NCBI RefSeq assembly: GCF_036346295.1
Contig: NZ_CP107819.1
Span: 2,790,001-2,854,000, forward strand
DNA from: Streptomyces sp. NBC_00536
GTDB taxonomy: Bacteria; Actinomycetota; Actinomycetes; Streptomycetales; Streptomycetaceae
Direction: 5' to 3'
Length of the DNA: 64,000 bases
In this document: one piece after another, positions 26,108 through 37,403 of the stretch
Position numbering within the stretch: position 1 is the stretch's first letter
How the letters are laid out: the number at the start of each line of letters is the position of its first letter
Program-made: the position numbers and the translations under genes
Notes under the pieces: model-generated
What the model saw: the letters and a program-made list of their open reading frames with translations, nothing else
Database searches by the model: none
What the model was told of the DNA's origin: nothing

Positions 26108-27006
26108 TCCCCGCCCGGCGCGGGGGCGAGCGGCGGATTGGCCGGGGAGTACTCCGGCCCGCTCCAGCGCAGCCGGCCCGGGTGGCGGCTCTCGACCACC
26201 GCGTCGACGGTGAACCGGACGGTCCGCCCGCCGTCGGCCCCGTACTCGGTCCGGGCCCGGCCGCTGAGCTGGAGGAGCGCGCCGCTCTCCCAGTGCGGGA
26301 AGAGCAGCCCGGCGCGCGGATCGCTGACGAGGTTGCCCAGGGTCAGGAACATGGCGTTGCCGGGATAGTCGGGCCAGGACAGTTCGTACGGCGAGTGCAC
26401 CTCGACGAAACCCGGGAAGCCGCCCCGGTGGCTGGCCTCGACGCCGCCCTCGGCGGTGGTCGCGACGAAGAAGGTGTCGGCGGACCGGACGAACCCCTCC
26501 TGGTCGGGGTCGAGCACACCCCCGCGCCGCTCGACCCCGCCCCCCTCGGGCTCCAGAGCCAGCGGATGCCTCTTCTGGAGGTACTTGGGGCAGTTGGAGA
26601 ACACCTGTTCCGCCTCGATGCTGAATCCGGCCGCCCCCTCGGCCCCCCTGTCCACGACGCCGTTGAGCCGCATCCGGCGCCGGGTGCGCGGGTCGAGGGC
26701 GATGGTGCCCACGGCGGTCCCCGGGGTCGCGAGCACCCCGGCGAGCGGATCCCCCTCGCCCGGCGCCCCGGTCACCGTGATCCGGTGGGAGCCGGTGGCC
26801 CGTACGAAGCCGGGCGGGCCGGTGAGCTGCGAGGCCCACAGCCGGCCCCCCTCGTCCGCCGCGCCGACCACCAGGAAGGGCTGCTGCGCGAGGAAGGCGG
26901 CCGCGACCTCGCGGATCCCGCTGCCGACGGAGCGCCCGACGTGTTCGGCGGCCTCCCGGACGCCGACCTGCCGCTGCACGGCCAGTGAACCCCTGCGGTA
27001 CGTCAC
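26083..27006 (-). CDS. Pyridoxamine 5'-phosphate oxidase-like FMN-binding protein
   Basis: 307 residues. It is a split-barrel flavin-binding protein of the PNPOx-like superfamily: FLVVGAADEGGRLWASQLTGPPGFVRA in the first half and NAMFLTLGNLVSDPRAGLLFPHWESGALLQLSGRA in the second. FSNCPKYLQKRHP is typical of this subfamily. Its oxidoreductase substrate is unknown. GTG 27006 has GGGAGAGG upstream; longer readings add unlikely sequence. It is 37 bp after the VOC gene on the same strand and probably shares its promoter. Confidence 0.85.
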   Translation of the reverse strand: MTYRRGSLAVQRQVGVREAAEHVGRSVGSGIREVAAAFLAQQPFLVVGAADEGGRLWASQLTGPPGFVRATGSHRITVTGAPGEGDPLAGVLATPGTAVGTIALDPRTRRRMRLNGVVDRGAEGAAGFSIEAEQVFSNCPKYLQKRHPLALEPEGGGVERRGGVLDPDQEGFVRSADTFFVATTAEGGVEASHRGGFPGFVEVHSPYELSWPDYPGNAMFLTLGNLVSDPRAGLLFPHWESGALLQLSGRARTEYGADGGRTVRFTVDAVVESRHPGRLRWSGPEYSPANPPLAPAPGGDHRGSTTR

Positions 27007-27043
27007 GACGACACCTCTCCCTGAGACCAGTGGAAACTGCGGG

Positions 27044-27502
27044 TTAGAAGAAACCGCAGGTCGGAGCGCCCGTGACGGGCGCCGGAGCGTCCTCGGCACC
27101 GGCCGGGACGGAGATCTCCAGCCGGGTGCCGTCGGGGTCGTGGAAGAAGATCCCGCCGGAGGCCGCACCCTCCCCGTGGGCGACGAGCCCCTCGTAGGCG
27201 AACTCGACGCCCAGGGCGCGCAGCCGCTCCTCGTACGCCCGCACCTCCTCGACCGTCTCCGCCTGCAGGGCCAGGTGGTGCAGTCCGGCGGCGGCCGGGG
27301 CGAAGGGACCGGTGGCCTGCTCCCAGAGCGTGAGGACGAGGACGCCGTCCTGGCCGAGGAAGGCGAACCGGCGGTCCGCCTCCTTGCCCTCGCCGAGCTG
27401 TGCGAAGCCGAGCGCGTCCCGGTAGAACCCGAGCGAGCGGTCGAGATCGGTGACGTTCAGGCCGATGTGGCCGGTGCGCAGTGTGCTGATGGCAGTCGTC
27501 AT
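27044..27502 (-). CDS. VOC (glyoxalase/bleomycin-resistance/dioxygenase) family protein
   Basis: 152 residues forming one VOC unit of two beta-alpha-beta3 modules: GHIGLNVTDLDRSLGFYRDALGF at the N-terminus and FHDPDGTRLEISVPA at the end, with the metal ligands His12-type, His in LHHLAL and Glu in LEIS. It could be a glyoxalase-like lyase, dioxygenase or thiol transferase. First gene of a two-gene operon with the PNPOx-like protein, divergent from a CGNR regulator. Confidence 0.88.
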   Translation of the reverse strand: MTTAISTLRTGHIGLNVTDLDRSLGFYRDALGFAQLGEGKEADRRFAFLGQDGVLVLTLWEQATGPFAPAAAGLHHLALQAETVEEVRAYEERLRALGVEFAYEGLVAHGEGAASGGIFFHDPDGTRLEISVPAGAEDAPAPVTGAPTCGFF

Positions 27503-27533
27503 GACTGGTCTCTCCCCTGGATCGTCCCGCTGA

Positions 27534-27563
27534 CTAACCTTCTATCTCCAAGTTAAAGGTTAG
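27534..27563. promoter_or_regulatory. Inverted repeat operator between VOC and CGNR genes
   Basis: CTAACCTT (27534-27541) and AAGGTTAG (27556-27563) are perfect inverted repeats separated by 14 bp of AT-richer sequence. They lie in the 132-bp divergent promoter region, about 32 bp from the VOC start. The CGNR protein encoded next door is the likely binder. Another TTAG lies close to the CGNR start at about 27600. Confidence 0.65.
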
Positions 27564-27634
27564 GAGCCGGGACGTCAACCGGTCACGTACTCTTGAGGGG
27601 TTAGTACGGCACCCGAGAGGCGAGTGGAGCAGGC

Positions 27635-28198
27635 ATGACGACGACGGACCCGCGGCCGCTGACCGGGGAACCGATCGCCCTGGACCTGCTGAACACCCGC
27701 TGGATGCAGGACGGGGTGCTCACCGACCTCTTCGCCGGGGCCGGAGCCGCCGGGCTGACCCGACTGGAGGGGGTCGCCCTCTGGCTGCGCTCCACCGGGC
27801 TCGACGACCGCTTCCGGGCGGATCCGCCGACCCTGATCCATCTGCTGACCGCGCGCGAGGCCCTCACCCGCGCGATCGCGGACCCGGCCGACGAGGGAGC
27901 CCGCGCGCTGGTCGACGCCGTGCTCGAACATGGCCGGATCCGTGCCACGCTGACCGCCGACGGACCCGGCGAGCGGGCCGAATTCGACGACCCGGCCTGG
28001 GGTCCGGCCTGGACGGCCGCCCGCGGCTACCTCGACCTGCTCTCCACGCCCGACCGGATCCGCGCGTGCGCCTCGGAGACCTGCGTACTGCGGTTCTTCG
28101 ACGTCTCGCGCAACGGCACCCGGCGCTGGTGCTCGATGACCGTCTGCGGAAACCGGGCGAAGGCTTCCCGTCATTACGCGCGCACGCGCGAGCGCTAA
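27635..28198 (+). CDS. CGNR zinc-finger transcriptional regulator
   Basis: 187 residues. The N-terminal region is an ABATE-type ligand-sensing domain (LTGEPIALDLLNTRW). The C-terminus has the CGNR zinc finger: CASETCVLRFFDVSRNGTRRWC, then CGNRAKASRHYARTR, with four cysteines. Such proteins bind DNA and usually regulate a neighbouring enzyme gene. The start is ATG 27635. It probably represses the VOC/PNPOx operon through the inverted repeat at 27534. Confidence 0.9.
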   Translation: MTTTDPRPLTGEPIALDLLNTRWMQDGVLTDLFAGAGAAGLTRLEGVALWLRSTGLDDRFRADPPTLIHLLTAREALTRAIADPADEGARALVDAVLEHGRIRATLTADGPGERAEFDDPAWGPAWTAARGYLDLLSTPDRIRACASETCVLRFFDVSRNGTRRWCSMTVCGNRAKASRHYARTRER

Positions 28199-28472
28199 AG
28201 GCCCGGAATCTGTCACACCCGCACCCCGGCCGAAGCCGGGCCGTGCGCTGACATCCGGTCAGCGAGTCTACAAATCTCCTCTTCAGCACCCTCGGTTGGT
28301 ACGGGTCTGCCCGCCTATGAGCCCGATGGCGCATACCCCACGGTGGCGAGTTTCCGCCATGACAGGTCACGGTCAATGACAACCCTCCCCAAACAGCTGT
28401 CACTTGCGCCAAGCTGACCGGTCATCCGGCACCGAAATCCGGACCGTTTCTTTCACTTATCCAGGGATGCTG

Positions 28473-31400
28473 ATGACCCTCGAATCCCCCGGCTCCATAT
28501 CCGGCACGCGACGCGTCGCACGCGTCGCTGCCGCTGCGGGCCTGGTGGCCGCCCTCGCGGCCACCGGTGCAGTGCCCGTGTTCGCTGCGGGTGGCACCGT
28601 CGACCCGGCCGCTACCGCCGCGGTCAAGTCCGCTGACCAGAAGCTCGGTTCCGCCGACGCCGAACTGCTGCAGCAGGCCCAGGCCAAGGGCGAGAAGAAC
28701 GTCACCGTGATGGTGGCGACCGCCCCCGGCGAGACCAAGCAGGTGGCCCAGCAGCTGAACGGCGTACAGGGCGCCTCGGTGGGCCAGACGTACGACAAGC
28801 TCGGCTACGTGCGCGCCACCCTGCCGACCGACAAGGCGGACGCGGCCCTCAAGGCCGCCGCCAAGCTGTCGGCCGTGCACGGCATCGACCTGCGGCACGA
28901 GATCGAGCTGCCGGACCCGCGTCCCGACGCCAAGCAGGAGAACGCGGCCGCCAAGAAGACGGCCGCCGAGACCTACCCGGGGCCCGACAAGAACACCCCC
29001 GCGAAGAACCCGTACAACCCGTCCTTCGAGACGGGCGCGGTCGACTTCGTGAAGCAGCACCCGCAGGCCGACGGCCGCGGCGTGACCATCGGCATCCTGG
29101 ACTCCGGCGTCGACCTCGGCCACCCGGCGCTCCAGAAGACCACCACCGGCGAGCGCAAGATCGTCGACTGGGTGACGGCGACCGACCCGATCGCGGACAA
29201 CGACGCGACCTGGCGTCCGCAGATCACCCCGGTGACCGCCACCGGCGGCTCCTTCACCGCGGGCGGCCAGAGCTGGAAGGCCCCCGAGGGCTCGTACCAG
29301 TGGAGCCGTTTCAGCGAGTCGATCACCGCTACCGGTGACATGAAGGGTGACGTCAACCGCGACGGCGACACCACCGACAAGTTCGGCATGCTGTACGACC
29401 CGGTGGCCGGCACCGTCCGCGTCGACACCGACCAGGACGGCGACTTCACCAACAACGAGCCGATGAAGCCGTACAAGGACGGCTACCAGGTCGGCTACTT
29501 CGGCACCGACAACCCGGCGACCGACGTCGCCGAGCGGATCCCGTTCACCATCGAGATCCGCAAGGACGTCCCGATGGACCCGTACGGCGGGGACTGGGTC
29601 GGCAAGAAGGCCGACTTCGTCAACATCGGCATCATCGAGTCCGAGCACGGCACCCACGTCGCGGGCATCACCGCGGCGAACAGCCTGTTCGGCGGCAAGA
29701 TGAACGGTGAGGCCCCCGGCGCGAAGCTCGTCTCCTCGCGCGCCTGCTCCTGGTCCGGCGGCTGCACCAACATCGCGCTGACCGAGGGCATGATCGACCT
29801 CGTCGTCAACCGCCACGTGGACATCGTCAACATGTCCATCGGCGGCCTGCCCGCGCTGAACGACGGCAACAACGCGCGCTCCGAGCTGTACGGCCGCCTG
29901 ATCGACACCTACGGCGTCCAGCTCGTCATCTCGGCGGGCAACGAGGGCCCGGGCGTCAACACCATCGGTGACCCCGGCCTCGCCGACAAGGTCGTCAGCG
30001 TGGGCGCCGCGGTCTCCAAGGAGACCTGGGCCGCCAACTACGGCTCCGGCGTGACCAAGAAGTACCAGCTCTTCCCGTTCTCCTCGCGCGGTCCGCGTGA
30101 GGACGGCGGCCTGACGCCGACCATCACCGCCCCCGGCGCCGCGATCAACACCACCCAGACCTGGCTGCCCGGCTCCCCGGTCAAGGAGGCCGGCTACAAC
30201 CTGCCGGCCGGTTACTCGATGCTCCAGGGCACCTCGATGTCCTCGCCGCAGGCGACGGGCGCCACCGCCCTGCTGATCTCGGCCGCCAAGCAGCAGCACG
30301 TCGCGCTGACCCCGGCGAGCCTGCGCATCGCGCTCACCAGCACCGCCAAGAAGATCGACGGAGCCTCCGCGATCGACCAGGGTGCCGGTCTGATCAACAT
30401 CGGCGGCGCGTGGGAGTCCCTCCAGCGCGGCCCGAAGGCCAACGACTTCACTGTCAAGGCCCCGGTCGACACCGCGATCGACCAGCTCCTGAAGACCCCG
30501 GGCTTCGGCACCGGCCTCTACGACCGCGAAGGCGGCCTCAAGGTCGGCCAGAAGAAGGTCTACGACGTCGTCGTCACCCGCACCACCGGCGTCAAGTACG
30601 GCACCCGCCACAACCTGAGCTGGCGCAACAACGACGGCACCTTCAAGGTGGTCGGCGGCTACGACTACGTCACCCTGCCGCTGAACAAGCCCGTCACCAT
30701 CAAGGTCGAGGCCAACGCGAAGACGGCCGGCGCGCACAGCGGCATCCTGCAGCTGGACGACGAGACCACCGAGGGCATCGACAAGCAGATCATGACGACC
30801 GTCGTCGCGGCGACCCCGCTGGCGAAGCCGTCCTTCGGTCTCTCGGACACCTCTTCGGTGCAGCGCAACAGCACCAAGTCGTACTTCGTCACCGTGCCGC
30901 AGGGCGCCAAGACCCTTGAGGTCGCCCTCGGCGGTCTCGCGGCGGGCAGCCAGACGCGCTTCATCTCGATCCACCCGTACGGTGTGGGCGTCGAGGACAG
31001 CGCGACCACCCAGTGCTACCCGAACTACGACAACCCGGCCAACAAGTGCCGTCCCGACGTGCGTTCGTACGCTGCCCCGACGCCCGGCATCTGGGAGATC
31101 GAGGTCGAGGCGCGCCGTACGTCGCCGCTGCTCGACAACCCGTACAAGCTGGACGTCAGCGTCCTGGGCGCGGGCTTCGACCCGGCGGTCAAGGTGCTCC
31201 CCGAGGTCAAGCAGGGCACCCCGGCGCCGGTCCAGTGGACCATCAAGAACGAGGCCGCGGCCATCACCGGCGGCAACCTCAAGGGCGGCCCGCTCGGTTC
31301 CGCGAAGGTCGACAAGCCGACCATCAAGGCCGGCGAGACCCAGACCTCGACCGTCACCATCGGTGAGGGCGTCTCGCGTCTGGACATCGCCATCGGCAAC

Positions 31401-31796
31401 GTCTCCGACGCGGCCGCCGACCTGGACCTCGAAGTCCAGCTCAACGGTGTCAAGGTCGGCTCTTCCGCCGACGGTGACTCCGAGGAGTCGGTGAGCCTGG
31501 CCAACCCGGCCGCCGGCACCTACACGATCATCGTCACCGGCTACGCCGTTCCGACGGGCACCACCACGTACGACTACCGCGACGTGTACTTCTCGTCCGC
31601 CCTGGGCTCGGTCCAGGTCGACGAGGCCGCCAAGGTGAACCTCGCCACCGGCGCCTCGGCGAACGTCACGGCGAACGTCCTGGTCTCCGGTGCGGCCCCC
31701 GAGGGCCGTCAGTTCTTCGGCCAGGTCCAGCTGCTGAACGCGCGCGGCACCGCCGCGGGCACCGGCAGCGTGCAGATCGAGAAGGTCCTCCCGTAA
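28473..31796 (+). CDS. Secreted subtilisin-like serine protease (S8 family)
   Basis: 1107 residues. A twin-basic start and hydrophobic stretch (VARVAAAAGLVAALAATGAVPVFA) give a signal peptide with cleavage after AAG or AFA. An inhibitor-like propeptide follows. The catalytic triad is clear: Asp in GILDSGVDLGHP, His in ESEHGTHVAGI and Ser in GTSMSSPQATG. Long C-terminal beta domains follow. ATG 28473 has AGGGA six bases upstream; ATG 28467 is less suitable. The 275-bp upstream gap must hold its promoter. It converges with the M28 peptidase gene. Confidence 0.92.
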   Translation: MTLESPGSISGTRRVARVAAAAGLVAALAATGAVPVFAAGGTVDPAATAAVKSADQKLGSADAELLQQAQAKGEKNVTVMVATAPGETKQVAQQLNGVQGASVGQTYDKLGYVRATLPTDKADAALKAAAKLSAVHGIDLRHEIELPDPRPDAKQENAAAKKTAAETYPGPDKNTPAKNPYNPSFETGAVDFVKQHPQADGRGVTIGILDSGVDLGHPALQKTTTGERKIVDWVTATDPIADNDATWRPQITPVTATGGSFTAGGQSWKAPEGSYQWSRFSESITATGDMKGDVNRDGDTTDKFGMLYDPVAGTVRVDTDQDGDFTNNEPMKPYKDGYQVGYFGTDNPATDVAERIPFTIEIRKDVPMDPYGGDWVGKKADFVNIGIIESEHGTHVAGITAANSLFGGKMNGEAPGAKLVSSRACSWSGGCTNIALTEGMIDLVVNRHVDIVNMSIGGLPALNDGNNARSELYGRLIDTYGVQLVISAGNEGPGVNTIGDPGLADKVVSVGAAVSKETWAANYGSGVTKKYQLFPFSSRGPREDGGLTPTITAPGAAINTTQTWLPGSPVKEAGYNLPAGYSMLQGTSMSSPQATGATALLISAAKQQHVALTPASLRIALTSTAKKIDGASAIDQGAGLINIGGAWESLQRGPKANDFTVKAPVDTAIDQLLKTPGFGTGLYDREGGLKVGQKKVYDVVVTRTTGVKYGTRHNLSWRNNDGTFKVVGGYDYVTLPLNKPVTIKVEANAKTAGAHSGILQLDDETTEGIDKQIMTTVVAATPLAKPSFGLSDTSSVQRNSTKSYFVTVPQGAKTLEVALGGLAAGSQTRFISIHPYGVGVEDSATTQCYPNYDNPANKCRPDVRSYAAPTPGIWEIEVEARRTSPLLDNPYKLDVSVLGAGFDPAVKVLPEVKQGTPAPVQWTIKNEAAAITGGNLKGGPLGSAKVDKPTIKAGETQTSTVTIGEGVSRLDIAIGNVSDAAADLDLEVQLNGVKVGSSADGDSEESVSLANPAAGTYTIIVTGYAVPTGTTTYDYRDVYFSSALGSVQVDEAAKVNLATGASANVTANVLVSGAAPEGRQFFGQVQLLNARGTAAGTGSVQIEKVLP

Positions 31797-31821
31797 CGGT
31801 CGACCCGATCACGGCATGACG

Positions 31822-31852
31822 GAGGGGCGGTGCTCATCGAGCACCGCCCCTC
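31822..31852. terminator. Bidirectional terminator between two protease genes
   Basis: GAGGGGCGGTGCTC (31822-31835) pairs perfectly with GAGCACCGCCCCTC (31839-31852) around ATC, followed by a T-run (TATTTTTTTG) at 31866. It lies between the convergent subtilase and M28 peptidase genes. Confidence 0.92.
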
Positions 31853-31883
31853 CCCCGTTCCCCCGTATTTTTTTGGTGTGTGA

Positions 31884-33368
31884 TTACTTGCCGATCGAGC
31901 TGAGGTCCTGGGCGTAGGTGCCCACCGCGTGCGCGATGACGTCCAGGTTGGTGTCGAAGGCCTTCAGGTCCAGGTTCTTCAGGGTGTCGCCGGCCCCGTG
32001 GTAGTTGGGGTCGTACGGAGCCCCCGCCGTGCCGCCGTACCGCTTGGCCTGCTCGGGCGTCTTGATGCCCTCGGCGCCGGTGAAGGTGCCGCCCGCCGGG
32101 ATGCCGTTCGCGATGAAGGGGCCGTAGTCGGAGCGGCCGTCGAAGTCACTGCCCTCGTGCGGCTTCTTCTTCTTGTCGAGGAAGCCGTTGATGAGGGCTT
32201 CGATCTGCGCGGATCCGGCCGGTCCCGCGCCCTCGCCGGTCTTGTCCGAGTCGTCGCCGTCGTAGACGAACTGGACCGGGTTCGGCGAGGCGATCATGTC
32301 GAAGTTCAGGTAGAGCGCGATGTCCTTCTTCTGCCGCTCGGACAGCTGCGCGACGTAGTGCTCGGAGCCCAGCAGGCCCAGCTCCTCCGCCGACCACCAG
32401 GCGAAGCGGACCTTGTTCGCGGTCCCCTTGCCCTTCTTGTTGGCGCCCTCGTCCGCCAGCTTGAGCGCGACCTCCAGCAGACCGGCCGAGCCGGAGCCGT
32501 TGTCGTTGATGCCCGGGCCCTCGGGGACCGAGTCCAGGTGGGAGCCGACCGTGACCACCCGGTCGGCGCGGCCGCCGCGGGTCTCGGCGATGACGTTGCG
32601 GGTGGTCTTCTTCAGGTGCTCCTGGTCGAGGTCCAGGCGCACGGAGACCTCGCCCTTGGCGGCGGCCGCGGTCAGCGCCTCGCCGTCGGCGAGGGTGATG
32701 CCCGCGCTCGGGATGATGCCTTCGGCGGGCGAGGAGAACCCGCCGCGGACCGGGGTGGTCCCGCTGTGGTTGTAGACGATGACGCCGATCGCACCGGCCG
32801 CGGCGGCCGCCTTCTGCTTCTCGACGAAGGTGCAGCTGCCCCGCTTGACCAGGGCGATCTTCCCGGTGAAGGCCCCGGCGGGGTAGTCGGCCGCGTCGCA
32901 GCCGGGGGTCTCGTCGACCCGGGCGAGGGCCAGCGGGGCGACCAGGCCGCCCGCCGGGGTGGACTTGGTGAAGGTGAAGGCGGCGGTGGCCAGCTCCCGG
33001 GTGTCCGGGCCGAGGACGGTGGTCTTCTCGGTCTTGGTGTGCGCCTCGAAGATGTCGAAGTCCTGGTAGGAGACCTGGTACCCGGCCTTCTTCAGGGTGT
33101 CGTGGACGTAGGCGGCGGAGGCCGCGTGGCCCGGGGAGCCCGCGGCCCGGTTGCCGCCGTTGGCGTCGGCGATCTGCTGGAACTTCGCCAGGTGGCGGTA
33201 GGCACCGCGGGCGGTGACCTCCTCGACCAGTTCCCTGGCGAGCTTCCCGTCGCGCGCGGGGGCCGCGGTGGCCGGGGTGGCGGCGAGCAGCAGCGGAGCG
33301 GCGACGGCGGCGGCCGCGAGGGCGGCGAGCGCCGGTATGGACCGGCGGCGGTGGCGGTGGGCGCGCAC
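31884..33368 (-). CDS. Secreted M28 zinc aminopeptidase with PA domain
   Basis: 494 residues. Signal peptide: basic RAHRHRRRS then a long Ala/Leu stretch ending ATAAP. A protease-associated (PA) domain (about residues 140-230, KIALVKRGSCTFVEKQKAAAAAGAIGV) is inserted. The zinc site is GSHLDSV, PGINDNGSG (Asp), SAEELGLLGS (Glu), NFDMI and YHGAGDT (His), as in S. griseus aminopeptidase. GTG 33368 has GGAGG upstream. It probably trims peptides released by the convergent subtilase. Confidence 0.92.
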   Translation of the reverse strand: MRAHRHRRRSIPALAALAAAAVAAPLLLAATPATAAPARDGKLARELVEEVTARGAYRHLAKFQQIADANGGNRAAGSPGHAASAAYVHDTLKKAGYQVSYQDFDIFEAHTKTEKTTVLGPDTRELATAAFTFTKSTPAGGLVAPLALARVDETPGCDAADYPAGAFTGKIALVKRGSCTFVEKQKAAAAAGAIGVIVYNHSGTTPVRGGFSSPAEGIIPSAGITLADGEALTAAAAKGEVSVRLDLDQEHLKKTTRNVIAETRGGRADRVVTVGSHLDSVPEGPGINDNGSGSAGLLEVALKLADEGANKKGKGTANKVRFAWWSAEELGLLGSEHYVAQLSERQKKDIALYLNFDMIASPNPVQFVYDGDDSDKTGEGAGPAGSAQIEALINGFLDKKKKPHEGSDFDGRSDYGPFIANGIPAGGTFTGAEGIKTPEQAKRYGGTAGAPYDPNYHGAGDTLKNLDLKAFDTNLDVIAHAVGTYAQDLSSIGK

Positions 33369-33384
33369 GGGGGTTCCTCCCTGA

Positions 33385-34662
<1,278 letters not shown>

Positions 34663-34674
34663 CCCCACCGCACA

Positions 34675-34708
34675 CCGAGGGGCGGCGCCGCCGGGCGCCG
34701 CCCCTCGG
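34675..34708 (+). terminator. Terminator after asd
   Basis: CCGAGGGGCGGCGCC pairs perfectly with GGCGCCGCCCCTCGG around GCCG, 13 bases past the asd stop. Confidence 0.9.
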
Positions 34709-34814
34709 GCGTATCTCCAGGCACCGCCGATTTCGCCCGTGGATTACTCCGACGCGGTGAAGGTGTCCACATGGAAAGATGGCCGGGCAACGTCACCATC
34801 GAAGGAGATGCCGC

Positions 34815-37403
34815 GTGCCTGGCACGAATCTGACCCGTGAAGAAGCCCAGCAGCGCGCGAAGCTGCTGACCGTCGACTCGTACGAGATCGATCTCGATCT
34901 GAGCGGCGCGCAGGAGGGCGGCACCTTCCGGTCCGCGACCACCGTGCGCTTCGAGGCGGCCGAGGCCGGCGCGGAGACCTTCATCGACCTGGTCGCACCG
35001 TCCGTCCGCGAGGTCGTGCTGAACGGCACCGCGCTCGACGCCGCCTCCGTGTTCGAGGATTCCAGGATCGCGCTGCCGGGCCTGCTGGCCGGGCAGAACG
35101 AGCTGCGCGTCGTCGCCGACTGCGCCTACACCAACACCGGTGAGGGCCTGCACCGCTTCGTCGACCCGGTCGACGAGCAGGCGTACCTGTACACCCAGTT
35201 CGAGGTGCCGGACGCCCGCCGCGTCTTCGCGAGCTTCGAGCAGCCCGACCTGAAGGCGACCTTCCGGTTCACCGTGACGGCCCCCGAGGGCTGGACCGTG
35301 ATCTCGAACTCGCCGACGCCCGAGGCCGCCGACGTCAAGGACAACGTCTGGCGCTTCGAGCCGACCCCGCGGATCTCGACCTACATCACCGCGCTGATCG
35401 TCGGCCCGTACCACGCCGTCCACAGCTCCTACGAGGGCGCCGACGGCCAGTCCGTCCCGCTCGGCATCTACTGCCGCCCCTCGCTCGCCGAGTTCCTCGA
35501 CGCGGACGCGATCTTCGACGTGACCCGGCAGGGCTTCACCTGGTTCCAGGAGAAGTTCGCCTACGACTACCCCTTCGCGAAGTACGACCAGCTCTTCGTG
35601 CCGGAGTTCAACGCGGGCGCGATGGAGAACGCGGGCGCGGTCACCATCCGCGACCAGTACGTCTTCCGCTCGAAGGTGACGGACGCGGCGTACGAGGTCC
35701 GCGCGGAGACGATCCTCCACGAGCTGGCGCACATGTGGTTCGGCGACCTCGTCACCATGGAGTGGTGGAACGACCTGTGGCTGAACGAGTCGTTCGCCAC
35801 CTACACCTCCATCGCCTGCCAGGCCTACGCGGAGGGCTCGAAGTGGCCGCACGCCTGGACCACCTTCGCCAACTCCATGAAGACCTGGGCGTACCGGCAG
35901 GACCAGCTGCCCTCGACGCACCCGATCATGGCCGACATCCGTGACCTGGACGACGTACTCGTCAACTTCGACGGGATCACCTACGCCAAGGGCGCCTCGG
36001 TCCTCAAGCAGCTCGTCGCCTACGTCGGCACGGACGAGTTCTTCAAGGGCGTGCAGGCTTATTTCAAGGCGCACGCCTTCGGCAACACGCGCCTGTCCGA
36101 CCTGCTGGGCGCCCTGGAGGAGACCTCCGGCCGCGACCTGACCACCTGGTCGAAGGCATGGCTGGAGACCGCGGGCATCAACATCCTGCGCCCGGCCATC
36201 GAGACCGACGCGGACGGTGTCATCACCTCCTTCGCGGTCCGCCAGGAAGCCCCCGCGCTGCCCGCGGGCGCCAAGGGCGAGCCGGTCCTGCGGCCGCACC
36301 GGATCGCGGTCGGCTTCTACTCGATCGACGAGGCCAGCGGCCGGCTGCTGCGCGAGCGGCGCGTCGAGATGGACGTGGCCGCCGCCGAGCTGACGGACGT
36401 ACCGGAGCTGGTCGGGCACAAGCGCCCCGACGTCGTCCTCCTCAACGACGACGACCTGTCCTACGCCAAGGTCCGCCTCGACGAGCAGTCCCTGGCCACG
36501 GTCACCGCGCACCTGGGCGACTTCGAGGCCTCGCTGCCGCGCGCGCTGTGCTGGGCCTCGGCCTGGGACATGACGCGTGACGGCGAGCTGGCCACCCGCG
36601 ACTACCTCGCCCTCGTCCTGTCGGGCATCGGCAAGGAGTCGGACATCGGTGTGGTGCAGTCCCTGCACCGCCAGGTGAAGCTGGCCATCGACCTGTACGC
36701 CGACCCGGCCTGGCGCGAGGAGGGCCTCGCGGTCTGGACCGAGGCCACCCTGGAGCACCTGCGCGCGGCTGCCCCCGGCAGCGACCACCAGCTCGCCTGG
36801 GCCCGCGCCTTCGCGGCGACGGCCCGCACCGAGGGCCAGCTGACGTTCCTGTCGGCGCTGCTGGACGGCAACGCGGAGATCGAGGGCCTGGCCGTCGACA
36901 CCGAGCTGCGCTGGGCGTTCCTGGAGCGGCTCGTCGCGACCGGCGTGCTCGGCGAGGCGGCCATCGTGGCCGAGCTGGAGCGGGACAAGACCGCGGCGGG
37001 CGAGCGCCACGCGGCGACCGCGCGTGCGGCGCGGCCGACCGCCGAGGCGAAGGCCGAGGCCTGGGCCTCGGTCGTCGAGTCCGGTGACCTGCCGAACGCC
37101 GTGCAGGAGGCCGTGATCGGCGGCTTCGTGCAGACCGACCAGCGCGAGCTGCTGGCGCCGTACGCCGAGAAGTACTTCGCGGCGGTCAAGGGCGTGTGGG
37201 ACTCGCGCAGCCACGAGATCGCGCAGCAGATCGCGGTGGGTCTGTACCCGGCGCTCCTCGTCTCGCAGCAGACGCTGGACGCGACGGACGCGTGGCTGAC
37301 GACGGCCGAGCCGAACGCGGCGCTGCGCCGCCTGGTGTCGGAGTCCCGCTCCGGCGTCGAGCGCGCCCTGCGCGCCCAGGCCGCCGACGCGGCCTCCGCG
37401 TAA
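34815..37403 (+). CDS. pepN: Aminopeptidase N (copy 2)
   Basis: 862 residues, M1 family. Motifs match copy 1 at 22253: GAMENAGAVT, and the zinc site HELAHMWFGDLVTMEWWNDLWLNESFA. The N-terminus (MPGTNLTREEAQQRAKLLTVDSYEIDLDL) aligns with copy 1 but the two differ widely, so they are old paralogues. GTG 34815 has GAAGGAG upstream. This copy looks like the housekeeping one from its conserved residues. It lies downstream of asd with its own start region after the asd terminator. Confidence 0.95.
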   Translation: MPGTNLTREEAQQRAKLLTVDSYEIDLDLSGAQEGGTFRSATTVRFEAAEAGAETFIDLVAPSVREVVLNGTALDAASVFEDSRIALPGLLAGQNELRVVADCAYTNTGEGLHRFVDPVDEQAYLYTQFEVPDARRVFASFEQPDLKATFRFTVTAPEGWTVISNSPTPEAADVKDNVWRFEPTPRISTYITALIVGPYHAVHSSYEGADGQSVPLGIYCRPSLAEFLDADAIFDVTRQGFTWFQEKFAYDYPFAKYDQLFVPEFNAGAMENAGAVTIRDQYVFRSKVTDAAYEVRAETILHELAHMWFGDLVTMEWWNDLWLNESFATYTSIACQAYAEGSKWPHAWTTFANSMKTWAYRQDQLPSTHPIMADIRDLDDVLVNFDGITYAKGASVLKQLVAYVGTDEFFKGVQAYFKAHAFGNTRLSDLLGALEETSGRDLTTWSKAWLETAGINILRPAIETDADGVITSFAVRQEAPALPAGAKGEPVLRPHRIAVGFYSIDEASGRLLRERRVEMDVAAAELTDVPELVGHKRPDVVLLNDDDLSYAKVRLDEQSLATVTAHLGDFEASLPRALCWASAWDMTRDGELATRDYLALVLSGIGKESDIGVVQSLHRQVKLAIDLYADPAWREEGLAVWTEATLEHLRAAAPGSDHQLAWARAFAATARTEGQLTFLSALLDGNAEIEGLAVDTELRWAFLERLVATGVLGEAAIVAELERDKTAAGERHAATARAARPTAEAKAEAWASVVESGDLPNAVQEAVIGGFVQTDQRELLAPYAEKYFAAVKGVWDSRSHEIAQQIAVGLYPALLVSQQTLDATDAWLTTAEPNAALRRLVSESRSGVERALRAQAADAASA

